From Hymenobacter jeongseonensis (GTDB taxonomy: Bacteria > Bacteroidota > Bacteroidia > Cytophagales > Hymenobacteraceae), in NCBI RefSeq assembly GCF_015694725.1, contig NZ_JADQDQ010000003.1, positions 310,001-374,000 on the forward strand: a stretch of 64,000 bases of DNA, written 5' to 3'. Below the pieces are notes generated by a model. The model was not told the origin of the DNA and ran no database searches. It was given only the letters and a program-made list of their open reading frames with translations. Both the position numbers and the translations under genes were made by a program. Below are positions 1 to 8,963 of this stretch, piece by piece. The stretch's first letter is position 1; every line of letters begins with the position of its first letter.

Positions 1-86
1 GCGGTGGGGCGGGTGGGTTTGGCCGGCTGGGCCAGCACCAGACCGGGCAACAATGCCAGCAGCCCAGAGAGAATCCGTTTTGTCAT
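1..86 (-). CDS. N-terminus of a secreted protein (partial)
   Basis: The minus strand opens with ATG at 86 and reads MTKRILSGLLALLPGLVLAQ before leaving the window. That is a textbook signal peptide: a Lys/Arg start, a Leu-rich core, and cleavage after Ala. A Pro/Thr/Lys-rich stretch follows. Only 28 codons are visible, so the mature function cannot be named. It is divergent from the acetyltransferase gene to its right. Confidence 0.55.
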   Translation of the reverse strand, partial: MTKRILSGLLALLPGLVLAQPAKPTRPT

Positions 87-239
87 AGTAAAAGCAATGA
101 GCCGGTAGTAGCGCCGCGCTCAGGCTGCGAAGCTACGGCGCGCTTACGAACCAACTCGGCATTCGCGCTTGGCCTTGTGGCTTTGCGCTACCTTGTTCCT
201 GCCCCCAACGAGACTAGCCTAGCCAACCAGCTGCAACCC

Positions 240-743
240 ATGCAACGCCCGCCTTTCCCGCATCACCCAGCGTTGTCGGATGACACGATTTTGCTGCGCC
301 AAATCGCGCCGCACGAGGTTTCGCAGCTTATCGACATTTCCTTTTACGATGCCAAGCAAGCCACAACCGTTGACCAAGCGGCCTCCATGCTGGCCAGAAT
401 AGCCGAAGATTACCGCGCCGGAAATACCATTCACTGGGGCATTGAGGACAAAGCCACCCACCGACTGGTCGGCACCTGCGGTTATTACCGCGGATTTGAA
501 AAGGAGCGGGGCGAATTGGGCTGCGTGCTACTCGAGCCGTTTCGGGGCCAGGGCTACATGGCAAAAGCCCTGAAGCTGGTCATAGAATTTGGGAAGAGCG
601 AGCTGGCCCTGAAGGCGATTGTGGCCATAACCTCCCGGCAAAATCGCCCGGCAATTCGCCTTATGGAAGGTCTGGCATTTCGGGAGGCAGCAACATTGCC
701 GGACGGCTACGTCGAATACATCTATCCATTGGAGACCATCTAA
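240..743 (+). CDS. GNAT family N-acetyltransferase (RimJ/RimL-like)
   Basis: This 167-residue protein has a GNAT acetyl-CoA fold of the type that acetylates ribosomal or other protein N-termini or small amines. Seen: the early strand DTILLRQI, the central GTCGYYRGF strand, an acetyl-CoA loop around RGQGYMAKAL, and a C-terminal block NRPAIRLMEGLAFRE that matches the usual ending of RimJ/RimL enzymes. The frame is open from a GTG at 177, but the ATG at 240 starts just ahead of the conserved domain and is preferred. The substrate cannot be read from the sequence. It is a stand-alone gene facing the DUF1361 gene. Confidence 0.8.
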   Translation: MQRPPFPHHPALSDDTILLRQIAPHEVSQLIDISFYDAKQATTVDQAASMLARIAEDYRAGNTIHWGIEDKATHRLVGTCGYYRGFEKERGELGCVLLEPFRGQGYMAKALKLVIEFGKSELALKAIVAITSRQNRPAIRLMEGLAFREAATLPDGYVEYIYPLETI

Positions 744-762
744 TAATGGTATTGACGCAGGG

Positions 763-1440
763 TTAGCGCAGTTCTTCCTCGTGCGGGCGGCCCAGGAGCC
801 GCACGGTCCCGTAGCCAATCAACAAAAACACGCCAAATACCACCGTCACGCCCCAGGTGCGGGGGTAGCTGAAGGGGTTGACCAGCCGGTTCAGGATGTC
901 GTAGAACAGCGTGAGCGGGTTGGCCAGAATATCCCAGGAATTAAAGCGCAAGTAGCGCCCCAGATAGATGCCAAAGCTGCTGAGCAACAGCGCCACCGTG
1001 GCAAACACCCAGCCGGGCCAGCGCCCCAGGCGGCGCTGCACCAGCGTGTGCATGTCGAGCAGAGAAGCGTAGGCCAGCATCAGCCCGTTCCAGGAGCAGC
1101 TCAGAATCAGGGCCAAATCGTACCAATACGGGACGCCGGGCCGGATTTCGAGGTGGAATAAATCGGTGACGAGGTAGGGCGCGTTCGGAAAAAACAGTAG
1201 CCACACGGCGCCTACCAGCAATATCAACCAGGGGCGGGGTGGGTTGGCCGCCAAACTCAGGGCCGCACTTAGGCAAAAGGGGAGGGCCGCCAGAAACAGA
1301 TTCCAAAGCAGAAATATGAACTGCAGCTTGCCCGTGAGCAGTACCCGCCCACCAATCAACACAAAGCTCAACCCCAGCGAAAGGGCCAGCACGAAGAACA
1401 GCGGCAGGCGACGGCGCAGGGCAAGCGAGGAGATGGCCAT
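763..1440 (-). CDS. DUF1361 integral membrane protein
   Basis: The protein has about 225 residues and is mostly hydrophobic, with six or so predicted membrane segments. The family signatures FFPNAPYLVTDLFHL in the middle and GRYLRFNSWD near the C-terminus are typical of DUF1361. The function of the family is unknown. Start: an ATG at 1440 gives MAISSLALRRR, a basic cap before the first helix; an in-frame ATG at 1482 would add 14 residues. It converges on the acetyltransferase gene, and the two stops lie about 20 bases apart. Confidence 0.75.
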   Translation of the reverse strand: MAISSLALRRRLPLFFVLALSLGLSFVLIGGRVLLTGKLQFIFLLWNLFLAALPFCLSAALSLAANPPRPWLILLVGAVWLLFFPNAPYLVTDLFHLEIRPGVPYWYDLALILSCSWNGLMLAYASLLDMHTLVQRRLGRWPGWVFATVALLLSSFGIYLGRYLRFNSWDILANPLTLFYDILNRLVNPFSYPRTWGVTVVFGVFLLIGYGTVRLLGRPHEEELR

Positions 1441-1678
1441 GGAGTGCGAAGATAACCGGAACGCCGACCCGGGCGGGGCCATTCAGCGTACTGCGGAGTT
1501 TAAGGGCCGGGTAGGCGCGCCGCTCGGCCAGTTCGCTGCTGGCGAATCACTTAATGAGAAACTGTCATTTTCAACGCCCCCTCGACTACTATTGGTGCAG
1601 GCGCGGCACCCAGCGCTGGGCTGTGGGGCCAGCTATCCGGTTGGAAAGTTTGCTGCGCTGCCTGCTTGCTGTCCCGCG

Positions 1679-1686
1679 TACCTTTG
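1679..1686 (+). promoter_or_regulatory. Bacteroidota -7 promoter element (TACCTTTG)
   Basis: TACCTTTG matches the TAnnTTTG -7 consensus of Bacteroidota sigma factor. It lies 40 bases before the ATG of the TPR/substrate-binding gene. A TTTG at 1649-1652 is somewhat far upstream for a -33 box, so only the -7 element is clear. Confidence 0.5.
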
Positions 1687-1725
1687 TGCAAATTAAGGCT
1701 AAGTCTGGCTTTTTGGGTTTCCTAG

Positions 1726-3456
1726 ATGAATCATAAATCTTCTGTGTTGGCCGGTTTGGCGGTGATGTTGCTACTCGCTTGCCCCGCGTGGGGCCAGGCG
1801 CCAACCAAACCGAAAACCACCGGGCCAGCTACCAGCGCTGTTTCGCCCGACGCGCGCTACCGCAACGGCAAAGCCCAGCTCGACCAAGGCAAGTACCAGG
1901 CGGCGCTTAAAGAATTGGAGCCGTTGGCCCAACCCAGTGCCCGCTTCGCGCGCGCCGCCGATGCCGCCTACCTCAGCGCCGTAGCAGCGGCGCGCCTCAA
2001 AGCATGGCCCGAGGCCGAACAGCTGCTGAACCTGCTCCGGACCGAGTACCCCACGTACCCCAACCTGCCCGATGTGCTGTTCCTGCAAGGGCAGGTGTCG
2101 TTTGAACAAGGCGATTACGACACGGCTCTCAAGACGCTGGCGCAATTGCCCGATGCGCGCTTGAACCCCGAGCGGGAGCTCATGAAGGCCAATTACCTTA
2201 AGCGCATCACCGACCGCGGCACGTGGCAGCGGCTGCTGCGCCGCTACCCCGCCGACTCTACCGTAGGCCGGGCCTACGCCGACCGGCTGGTATTCGGCGG
2301 CGCTTTCAGCGAGGCCGACCGGCCCCAGCTCGACGAGTTGGTCGCCAAGTTTAACCTCGACCGCGTCCGCTACAGCCCGCCGGCGCGCGTGGCCAAAAAA
2401 AGCACCTACAACGTGGGCGTGCTCTTGCCCTTCGAACTGAACGACCCGAGCTGGCAAACCCAACGCAAAAATCAGTTTGTGACCGACTTATACGCCGGCC
2501 TGCGCCTGGCGCAGGACAGCTTGCAGCGCACGGGCCGCACCCTGCAGCTGTTTGCTTACGATACCGGCGCCGATACCCTGACCCTGAAGCAAGTACTGGC
2601 GCAGCCCGAACTGGCCAGCATGGATTTGCTCATCGGCCCGGTGTACAAATCGGGGGCGCGGCTGCTGGCTCGCTACGCCCGCGAGCACCAGATTGTGTGC
2701 GTAAACCCGCTTTCGGAGGATGGTGATTTGGTGCTCGATAATCCTTGGCATTACTTGTTTGGCCCCAGTGTGGCTACGCAGGGCCGGATGGCGGCACAGT
2801 TCGCAGCCAGCGCATTTGGTACGGGGCGGCCCGGCGTTTTGCTTCACGAGGACAACAAGGACGACGCCGCCTTTGCCGCCTCTTACAAAGCTGCGTACGA
2901 GGCGCAGGGCGGTAAAATCAGCCTTCTGCGCCGGTTCAGTCCCGACGTGGATGAAAGCCTGAACGCAGCCTTCGCTGGCCTCGACCTGCCCAATGTCAGC
3001 CACGTGGTGGTGATGTCGGAGCACCGCCGCACCGGGCCATATGCCATGAACATCATGCAGCAGCAACCCGCCGCCAAGCGTCCGCCGCTGCTGTGTCCGG
3101 GTTCGTGGCTCGATAATGTGCGCCTGGATGTGCAGCAGTTCAACAACGCCAATGTGTACCTCATGCACCCGAAGTACTTCGATGACCAGGCCCCCGGCTA
3201 CCGTCGTTTTCGGCAGCTGTACTTGCAACGCCAGCGCGTGCCGCCGTCCATGTACGCCAACCAAGGGTTTGAAATGCTGCTGTATTTCGGTTCGGCTTTG
3301 TTTCAATACGGCCCAGCATTCCAAACAAGCCTAGCCAGCGCGCCCGCCGTGCCCGGGGCCGTGTTTGAAGGCCAGAGCTACGGGGGCGGGGCGCACGATA
3401 ACCAAGTGGTGCCCATCGTCAAGCTCACCAATCTGGAAACGCAGGTGCTGCGCTAG
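1726..3456 (+). CDS. Secreted TPR plus periplasmic ligand-binding fusion protein
   Basis: The protein has 576 residues. A signal peptide (residues 1-24, ending AWGQA) is followed by a TPR-type helical region (about 45-200: YRNGKAQLDQGKYQAAL, then FLQGQVSFEQGDYDTALKTL). A type I periplasmic-binding domain follows (about 225-575: NVGVLLPF, LYAGLRLAQDSL, LIGPVYKSGARLLA). This layout resembles Leu/Ile/Val-binding proteins and LpoA-like peptidoglycan synthase activators, in which a TPR part precedes a binding-protein fold. No permease or ATPase lies nearby, so an LpoA-like structural role is at least as likely as transport. It is followed 93 bases later by hemL and may share its transcript. Confidence 0.7.
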   Translation: MNHKSSVLAGLAVMLLLACPAWGQAPTKPKTTGPATSAVSPDARYRNGKAQLDQGKYQAALKELEPLAQPSARFARAADAAYLSAVAAARLKAWPEAEQLLNLLRTEYPTYPNLPDVLFLQGQVSFEQGDYDTALKTLAQLPDARLNPERELMKANYLKRITDRGTWQRLLRRYPADSTVGRAYADRLVFGGAFSEADRPQLDELVAKFNLDRVRYSPPARVAKKSTYNVGVLLPFELNDPSWQTQRKNQFVTDLYAGLRLAQDSLQRTGRTLQLFAYDTGADTLTLKQVLAQPELASMDLLIGPVYKSGARLLARYAREHQIVCVNPLSEDGDLVLDNPWHYLFGPSVATQGRMAAQFAASAFGTGRPGVLLHEDNKDDAAFAASYKAAYEAQGGKISLLRRFSPDVDESLNAAFAGLDLPNVSHVVVMSEHRRTGPYAMNIMQQQPAAKRPPLLCPGSWLDNVRLDVQQFNNANVYLMHPKYFDDQAPGYRRFRQLYLQRQRVPPSMYANQGFEMLLYFGSALFQYGPAFQTSLASAPAVPGAVFEGQSYGGGAHDNQVVPIVKLTNLETQVLR

Positions 3457-3549
3457 TCCTTCCAAAAGACCGTGTTGCTTTTGAGGGTTGGTTGGCACCA
3501 ATTCTTAATCAAGCAGCCGGTTCTGGGATTGAATATCGAATGTAAACCA

Positions 3550-4866
3550 ATGACTACAAATACGCTAATGCTCAACCTCTCAACTTCCGCTGCCCTTTTC
3601 GAACGAGCCAAAACCCTGATTCCGGGGGGCGTTAATTCGCCGGTGCGTGCCTTTCGTTCGGTGGGTGGGTCGCCCGTGTTCATGCAAAGCGCCCAAGGCG
3701 CTTGGCTCACCGACGTGGACGGTAACCAGTACGTTGATTTCATTAATTCCTGGGGACCGATGATACTGGGCCACGCGCCCGAAATAGTGCTCGACGCGGT
3801 GCGCCAGGCGCTGCCTAACTCCCTCAGCTTCGGGGCTCCCACGCACCGTGAAGTGGAGATGGCCGAGCTGATTCGGGCCATGGTGCCCAGCATCGAAAAA
3901 GTGCGCCTGGTAAATTCCGGCACCGAGGCCTGCATGTCGGCCATCCGGGTGGCCCGCGGCTATACGGGCCGCGCCAAAATCATTAAGTTCGAAGGCTGCT
4001 ACCACGGCCACGGCGACGCCTTTCTGATTGCCGCTGGCAGCGGCGCCCTCACCGCCGGTGAGCCTGATTCGGCCGGCGTGACGCGCGGCGTCGCCCAAGA
4101 CACCCTCACTGCGCCCTACAACGACCTGCCGGCCGTGGAGGCCCTCATTTCAGCCAACCCTGACCAAATTGCTGCCCTGATTCTGGAGCCCGTTGTGGGC
4201 AACATGGGCCTCGTCGCGCCCGCCGAAGGCTTCCTCGCGGCCCTGCGCAACTTGTGCACCACGCACGGCATCGTCCTGATTTTCGACGAAGTGATGACCG
4301 GTTTTCGCCTCGCGCCCGGCGGTGCGCAGCAGCTCTATGGCATCAAGCCCGACCTTACTACCTTGGGCAAAATCATCGGTGGCGGCCTGCCCGTGGGTGC
4401 CTACGGCGGCCGCGAAGACATTATGAATCAAGTAGCCCCGGCCGGTAAAGTATACCAGGCCGGCACGCTTTCTGGCAACCCCATGGCCACGGCGGCGGGC
4501 ATGGCCCAGCTCCGCTACCTGCACGAACATCCCGAATTGTACCGCGACTTGGAAGCAACCAGCGCCCGCCTCGCCGACGGCACCCGTGCGATTGCCGCCG
4601 AACTCGGTCTGCATTACACCGTGAACCGCGTGGGCTCCATGTTCAGCCTCTTCTTCACCAGCGAACCGGTGACCAATTTGGAAGATGCGAAAAAGTGCGA
4701 TACCGCCGCCTTCGGACGGTATTTTCATGCCATGCTCAACCGCGGCATTTACTTGGCGCCCTCGCAGTTCGAAGCCCTTTTTGTATCCACGGCCATCACC
4801 GATGAATTGGTGGAGAAGTACCTGAACGCCTGCCGCGAATCGTTGGTGGAAGCTCACAGCCTGTAG
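3550..4866 (+). CDS. hemL: Glutamate-1-semialdehyde 2,1-aminomutase
   Basis: This PLP enzyme converts glutamate-1-semialdehyde to 5-aminolevulinate in tetrapyrrole synthesis by the C5 route. The 438 residues fit the usual 425-440. Seen: SAALFERAKTLIPGGVNSPV at the N-terminus, LVNSGTEACMSAIRVARG in the cofactor region, IFDEVMTGFR (the PLP-binding Asp), and TTLGKIIGGGLPVGAYGG carrying the Schiff-base Lys. The frame is open from 3472, but the ATG at 3550 places the conserved N-terminus correctly. The other haem genes are not in the window. Confidence 0.96.
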   Translation: MTTNTLMLNLSTSAALFERAKTLIPGGVNSPVRAFRSVGGSPVFMQSAQGAWLTDVDGNQYVDFINSWGPMILGHAPEIVLDAVRQALPNSLSFGAPTHREVEMAELIRAMVPSIEKVRLVNSGTEACMSAIRVARGYTGRAKIIKFEGCYHGHGDAFLIAAGSGALTAGEPDSAGVTRGVAQDTLTAPYNDLPAVEALISANPDQIAALILEPVVGNMGLVAPAEGFLAALRNLCTTHGIVLIFDEVMTGFRLAPGGAQQLYGIKPDLTTLGKIIGGGLPVGAYGGREDIMNQVAPAGKVYQAGTLSGNPMATAAGMAQLRYLHEHPELYRDLEATSARLADGTRAIAAELGLHYTVNRVGSMFSLFFTSEPVTNLEDAKKCDTAAFGRYFHAMLNRGIYLAPSQFEALFVSTAITDELVEKYLNACRESLVEAHSL

Positions 4867-4992
4867 ACTCCCCGGGGCGTCACGCCACCAGTAAGTCTCC
4901 TTCAGCTGCCATATCTTGGTAATTAATGCGCCGGAAAACTTAATTTCCGCCTTGTGAAACCGTGCGCCCAATTAATCCGCGACCTTTGCCCC

Positions 4993-5874
4993 ATGCTAAA
5001 ACTTCGCCTGCTAAGCTTTTTTCTGCTCCTCGCGGCGCTCGCCCACGCTCAAACGCCTGCCGAAGCCAACAAGCGCCTTTTCGATAAAACCATTGACGAG
5101 CTGAACTTCCGCACCATGGAAACGGTGTACGATAAGTCGTTCACGCGCGGCAAGTTTCCGCTCACGCTTCGCACCGCCGCGGCGCGCCGCAGCTTCGATG
5201 AGTTCGGCAACAATGCCGGCCTCAAGCAGTTGTTTATGAACTACAACGGCATTGCCGAGCGTTACAAGAACCGTTTCGGCAATGGCCCCAATACGCTGGC
5301 GGAGTTCGAAAAGCAGTTGAACTCCGTGTTGTTGGACAAGAACTTCGAGTTCTTCATTCACAACCTGCCCCGCGATGAGCGGGTAGCACTGGTGCGGGCC
5401 GAACAGCGCCTCATTCAGCAGGCCTCGGCGCAGTTTAATGCCTCCGGAGCGGCCACCGATGTCGCCGCGACGCCCCTATCTGACGTGGAGGCTCAGCCCG
5501 AAACGTCTCTTGCGGCTCCGCTTACCACGCACGACGACGAACTGACTACGGCCTCGACGGAGGAGGAGCCTCTTACCACCTCCGCCGCTACGGATGCCAG
5601 CCCAGGACCGCGACACGACTGGGTCGACTACTTCACGCTATTCTGTAGCATCGCCAGTGTGGTTATGCTTTTGAATCTGATGACCAGCGTGCTCCCAACC
5701 ATGAGCCGCCGCATCAACAACCTCGCCGCGGAGCCCGAGCCCGAACCCGAACCCCGCACGTTGGCGAGCCGCTTGCGTCCCAACCGCTCGCAGGAGCTGC
5801 GCGAAGACCGCTACGAAGAGGACGAAGACGACTACGAACCCACCGGCCGGGCCCGTGGCCACGACGACGATTAA
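4993..5874 (+). CDS. Hypothetical secreted/membrane protein with acidic C-terminal tail
   Basis: The protein has 293 residues. A signal peptide (MLKLRLLSFFLLLAALAHAQ) is followed by a charged helical region to about residue 150, a Thr/Ala/Glu-rich linker, one membrane segment (FTLFCSIASVVMLLNLMTSV, around 215-235) and a cytoplasmic tail of Glu-Pro repeats that ends very rich in Asp, Glu and Arg. I do not recognise the family. The ATG at 4993 is chosen because it starts the signal peptide; a GTG at 4954 is also in frame. GACCTTTG at 4981-4988 resembles a -7 box but would leave almost no leader. Confidence 0.6.
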   Translation: MLKLRLLSFFLLLAALAHAQTPAEANKRLFDKTIDELNFRTMETVYDKSFTRGKFPLTLRTAAARRSFDEFGNNAGLKQLFMNYNGIAERYKNRFGNGPNTLAEFEKQLNSVLLDKNFEFFIHNLPRDERVALVRAEQRLIQQASAQFNASGAATDVAATPLSDVEAQPETSLAAPLTTHDDELTTASTEEEPLTTSAATDASPGPRHDWVDYFTLFCSIASVVMLLNLMTSVLPTMSRRINNLAAEPEPEPEPRTLASRLRPNRSQELREDRYEEDEDDYEPTGRARGHDDD

Positions 5875-5936
5875 TCACTGAATTTGCACCTGTCGAGTAG
5901 TTCAGCACCCAAATTCCAGCCCCACCCGTTCCAATA

Positions 5937-6476
5937 ATGATTCTTACCGACCAGCAAATCCTCGCGGAAATCGAAAAAGGCACCATCATCATCGAGCCCT
6001 ACGACCGCAGCTGCCTGGGCACCAACTCCTACGATGTGCACTTGGGCCAATACCTCGCCACCTACCGCGACGAGGTACTGGATGCCCGCAAGCACAACGA
6101 AATCGACACATTTGAAATCCACGAAACGGAAGGATTTGTCCTTCAGCCAGGCAAATTATACCTTGGCGTGACGCAAGAATATACCGAAACCCACGCCACC
6201 GTTCCCTTCCTGGAAGGCAAGAGCAGCGTGGGCCGTTTGGGGATAGATATTCACGCCACCGCTGGCAAGGGAGATGTGGGATTTTGCAATCATTGGACGC
6301 TGGAAATCAGTGTGTCAATGCCCGTGCGGGTGTATCGGCACATGCCCATCGGGCAGCTGATTTACTTCATGGTGCAGGGCGATGTGACTACATTCTACAA
6401 CCGCAAGCAAAGCGCGAAGTACAACGACCGCACCGACAAACCGGTGGAGTCGATGATGTGGAAAAACAACTGGTAG
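5937..6476 (+). CDS. dcd: dCTP deaminase
   Basis: Deaminates dCTP to dUTP, which feeds dTMP synthesis through dUTPase. The 179 residues match the family length. Seen: the N-terminal MILTDQQILAEIEKG, a SYDVHLG motif, and the core LEGKSSVGRLGIDIHATA with GFCNHWTLEIS, which holds the catalytic and nucleotide-binding residues of the dUTPase-like trimer fold. The C-terminus SAKYNDRTDKPVESMMW is the lid typical of Dcd. It follows the preceding gene by about 60 bases. Confidence 0.95.
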   Translation: MILTDQQILAEIEKGTIIIEPYDRSCLGTNSYDVHLGQYLATYRDEVLDARKHNEIDTFEIHETEGFVLQPGKLYLGVTQEYTETHATVPFLEGKSSVGRLGIDIHATAGKGDVGFCNHWTLEISVSMPVRVYRHMPIGQLIYFMVQGDVTTFYNRKQSAKYNDRTDKPVESMMWKNNW

Positions 6477-6605
6477 AAGAGCTGGCAGGTACTGGCAAGT
6501 CGAGCTAAACCCGAACCGAAACCGTGTTTTCATCGTTTAACAAGCTAGCCAGGCCCCTTTCGATTGGCCCGGTCCTTGCGTAAGTGTTACCAAAACCCTA
6601 CGACG

Positions 6606-7154
6606 ATGACTATGAAAACCGCTTTTGCTGCCCTGACTCTTGCTCTTTTCGCCGGTGCTGCTTCCGCGCAGCAGGCTCCGCTGGCTTCTGTCGTTCAGCC
6701 CCGAGACAAAACCCAATCCAGCCCCCGCCTGAACCCCGTGGAGGCCCGAGCCGACCGATTGAGCAGCCACATGGTGCGCTCGCTTCGGCTCAATGGCTAC
6801 CAAGCCAGCAAGCTCCGCGCTATCAATGCCGATAAAGTAGCCAAGATGGCGGCCATTGAGCGCAAAAACGCTGGCAACCAGCGTCTCATTGACGAGCAGT
6901 GCAACGGCGTCTGCAAGGAGCGTGACCGCGAATTGCTGGCCGTGCTAAGCAACGACCAGTACAGCAGCTACTACGGGGCTCGCTCCACCTATTATAAGTT
7001 CGACAAGGATTACGCGTCGCAATCGGCCAGTATCTTGTTAGCTGACGCTGTGCAGAACCCTGCGCCCGCTCGGGCCAACGACGCAGTAGTTGGCCCAGCT
7101 AAGACCAAGCCGGCCAACCAGCCTTCTGGTAACCTGGGCCGGAACGCCCGCTAA
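6606..7154 (+). CDS. Secreted Spy/CpxP-like hypothetical protein
   Basis: The protein has about 182 residues. The signal peptide (AFAALTLALFAGAASAQQ) is cleaved near residue 21. The mature part is helical and rich in Arg and Lys, with LRLNGYQASKLRAINADK and ELLAVLSNDQYSSYY, a spacing that resembles the paired helices of Spy/CpxP periplasmic chaperones or the LTxxQ family. This is a resemblance only. It ends in a low-complexity Asn/Pro/Ala tail. A second ATG two codons later is an equally good start. A strong hairpin terminator follows at 7188. Confidence 0.55.
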   Translation: MTMKTAFAALTLALFAGAASAQQAPLASVVQPRDKTQSSPRLNPVEARADRLSSHMVRSLRLNGYQASKLRAINADKVAKMAAIERKNAGNQRLIDEQCNGVCKERDRELLAVLSNDQYSSYYGARSTYYKFDKDYASQSASILLADAVQNPAPARANDAVVGPAKTKPANQPSGNLGRNAR

Positions 7155-7187
7155 TTACCCGCAGTCGTCGGCGTAAGCCATTACAAT

Positions 7188-7222
7188 AAAAGCCCCGTCG
7201 CAATGCGCGACGGGGCTTTTTT
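7188..7222. terminator. Rho-independent terminator, bidirectional
   Basis: A perfect 14-bp stem (AAAAGCCCCGTCGC and its complement) with a 5-base loop is followed by TTTTTT. The A-run on the opposite side lets it also serve the minus-strand gldC gene that ends at 7236. Confidence 0.9.
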
Positions 7223-7235
7223 GTGCGCTTAAAAA

Positions 7236-7571
7236 CTACCGGCCTTGTTCCTGCTTGTCTAGATAATCAGATAATTCCTTACACAAGGCCCGCATCTTGG
7301 CGGCCATTTCCTTGTCGTCGGTAGCGGTCACGATGTTCTCGGCCATGGAGCCAATATTGTCGACGCAAAACCGCTTCATCTCGTCTACCGGCATGTCTTT
7401 GGTCCAAAGGTCAATCTTCATGGTGCCCACTTGTTCGCGGTCCCACAGCGCAATGTTGATGGCTTTGGCAAAGTGAATATCCGGCCCCGCATCGGTGGCT
7501 GACCAGCTGATGGCCTCGGGAACCTTGTTTTCGTCGAGGGCAATGCTGAAGCGAATTTCTGATTTTTTCAT
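7236..7571 (-). CDS. gldC: Gliding motility protein GldC
   Basis: This 111-residue cytoplasmic protein is associated with gliding motility in Bacteroidota. Recognised from the conserved N-terminus SEIRFSIALDENKVPEAISW and the diagnostic block MKIDLWTKDMPVDEMKRF. GldC is not strictly required for gliding but improves it. The frame extends to 7628, but that part runs into the palindromic repeat; the ATG at 7571 gives the family's usual start, MKKSEI. It lies between dnaN and a terminator, some 2 kb from gldG. Confidence 0.88.
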   Translation of the reverse strand: MKKSEIRFSIALDENKVPEAISWSATDAGPDIHFAKAINIALWDREQVGTMKIDLWTKDMPVDEMKRFCVDNIGSMAENIVTATDDKEMAAKMRALCKELSDYLDKQEQGR

Positions 7572-7585
7572 ATAGGGTAAAAATG

Positions 7586-7672
7586 TGTCATCCTGAGTGC
7601 AGCGAAGGACCTTATCGCGCTTGAACAAGTTGTTCGACGGTGATAAGGTCCTTCGCTGCGCTCAGGATGACA
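7586..7672. repeat. Palindromic intergenic repeat, copy 1
   Basis: Arms of 31 bases (7586-7616 and 7642-7672) are inverted repeats with one mismatch; the spacer is 25 bases. The core GCAGCGAAGGACC lies next to TCATCCTGAG. The design matches the copies at 12124, 33032 and 36219: a GTCATnC end, a GAGCGCAGCGAAG core, and a unit placed between genes. It sits between dnaN and gldC and could stabilise or end transcripts. Confidence 0.8.
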
Positions 7673-7688
7673 GTTTTAAAAACAAAAG

Positions 7689-8813
7689 TTAAACGTAGTT
7701 ATTCAGCATTACTGGCATTACCAGCATCAGAATGTTCTCGTTGTCGTCGGCAGTAGTCGGCATGAGCAAGCCGGCCCGGTTGGGCGTGCTCAGTTCCAAC
7801 GTAATGTCCTCCGAATCGATATTGGACAACATTTCGAGCAAGAAACGAGCGTTGAAACCAATTTCCATGTCCTCACCGTCGTACTGGCAGCTCAGCGTTT
7901 CCTTGGCTTCGTTGCTGAAATCCAGGTCTTCGGCCGACACCACCAGCTCCGAACCAGCCAAGCGTAGGCGCACCTGGTGGGTGGTTTTGTTGGAATAGAT
8001 GCTGATGCGACGCACCGAATTCAACAGCTCGGCGCGGTTGATGATGAGCTTGTTGGGGTTGCTCACCGGAATCACATTTTCGTAGTCCGGGTAGCGCTCG
8101 TCAATCAGGCGGCACACGAGGCGCATCTGATTAAAGCTGAAGAAGGCGTTGCTCTGGTTGAACTCCATCTTCACCGGCGTGGCCTCGGAGGGCAGCGTGC
8201 CTTTCAGCAGGTTAAAAGCTTTGCGCGGGATGATGAGGTTGGCCGTTTGGCCGGCGCCCACGTCCTGGCGGCGATAGCGCAGCAGGCGGTGCCCGTCGGT
8301 GGCCACGAAGGTCACCTGCGAGTCGGCCAGCTGCACCAGAATGCCGGTCATGGCCGGGCGCAACTCGTCGGTGCTCACCGCGAAAATGGTTTTGTTGATG
8401 GCCCGGGCCAGCGACGACGACGGCATCTCAATCGGGGCCGAGCCCTTCACTACTGGTACGCGGGGGAAGTCGGCGGCATTCTCGCCGGCCAGCTTGTAGC
8501 GACCGTTGGCCGAGCTGATTTCGATGGTGTAGGTTTCCTCGTCCAGTGTGAAAGTCACGGGCTGGTCGGGTAGGTTCTTCAGCGTATCGAGCAAGATGCG
8601 GGCGGGCGCTGCAATGCGGCCGGTGTCGCGGGCCTCCACGGGCAGTTCAGTAATCATGCTCGTCTCCAGGTCGGAGGCAGTGATGGTGAGCTTACCGGCC
8701 TCAATCTCAAAGAGAAAGTTCTCCAGGATAGGCACCACGGGGTTGTTCGTAACCACGCCGTTGATGCTTTGCAGCTGCTTGAGCAGCGCGGAGGACGAAA
8801 CAATGAATTTCAT
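7689..8813 (-). CDS. dnaN: DNA polymerase III beta subunit (sliding clamp)
   Basis: The ring clamp tethers Pol III to DNA. The 374 residues are standard. Seen: MKFIVSSSALLKQLQSINGVV, FLFEIEAGKLTITASDLETSM (domain 1), the FVATDGHRLLRYR motif in domain 2, and the C-terminal LLMPTTADDNENILMLVMPVMLN with the usual Met/Pro ending that forms part of the partner-binding pocket. A -7 element lies 32 bases upstream. It is not next to dnaA here. Confidence 0.97.
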   Translation of the reverse strand: MKFIVSSSALLKQLQSINGVVTNNPVVPILENFLFEIEAGKLTITASDLETSMITELPVEARDTGRIAAPARILLDTLKNLPDQPVTFTLDEETYTIEISSANGRYKLAGENAADFPRVPVVKGSAPIEMPSSSLARAINKTIFAVSTDELRPAMTGILVQLADSQVTFVATDGHRLLRYRRQDVGAGQTANLIIPRKAFNLLKGTLPSEATPVKMEFNQSNAFFSFNQMRLVCRLIDERYPDYENVIPVSNPNKLIINRAELLNSVRRISIYSNKTTHQVRLRLAGSELVVSAEDLDFSNEAKETLSCQYDGEDMEIGFNARFLLEMLSNIDSEDITLELSTPNRAGLLMPTTADDNENILMLVMPVMLNNYV

Positions 8814-8844
8814 AAGAAAGGCCTTGGTTGAGGTTGGGGGAGGG

Positions 8845-8852
8845 CAAAGATA
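8845..8852 (-). promoter_or_regulatory. -7 promoter element for dnaN (TATCTTTG)
   Basis: On the minus strand this reads TATCTTTG, an exact TAnnTTTG match, 32 bases upstream of the dnaN ATG. No clear -33 TTG lies at the expected distance. Confidence 0.55.
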
Positions 8853-8963
8853 CGCGGCGGGGTTGGGCTTTGGAAGGGCAGCCGGGATTTGTAAACGGCG
8901 ATTCTGGCAATGCCGTTTCTTTGGAGATACGCTGGATATTCAACAAGCTAAATTGTGCTCACC

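Noticed and set aside
1244..1696. Long plus-strand frame running from the DUF1361 gene into the intergenic region
   Set aside because: It is the opposite strand of the DUF1361 gene at first and then turns into low-complexity sequence with no conserved features. No gene is supported in 1441-1725.
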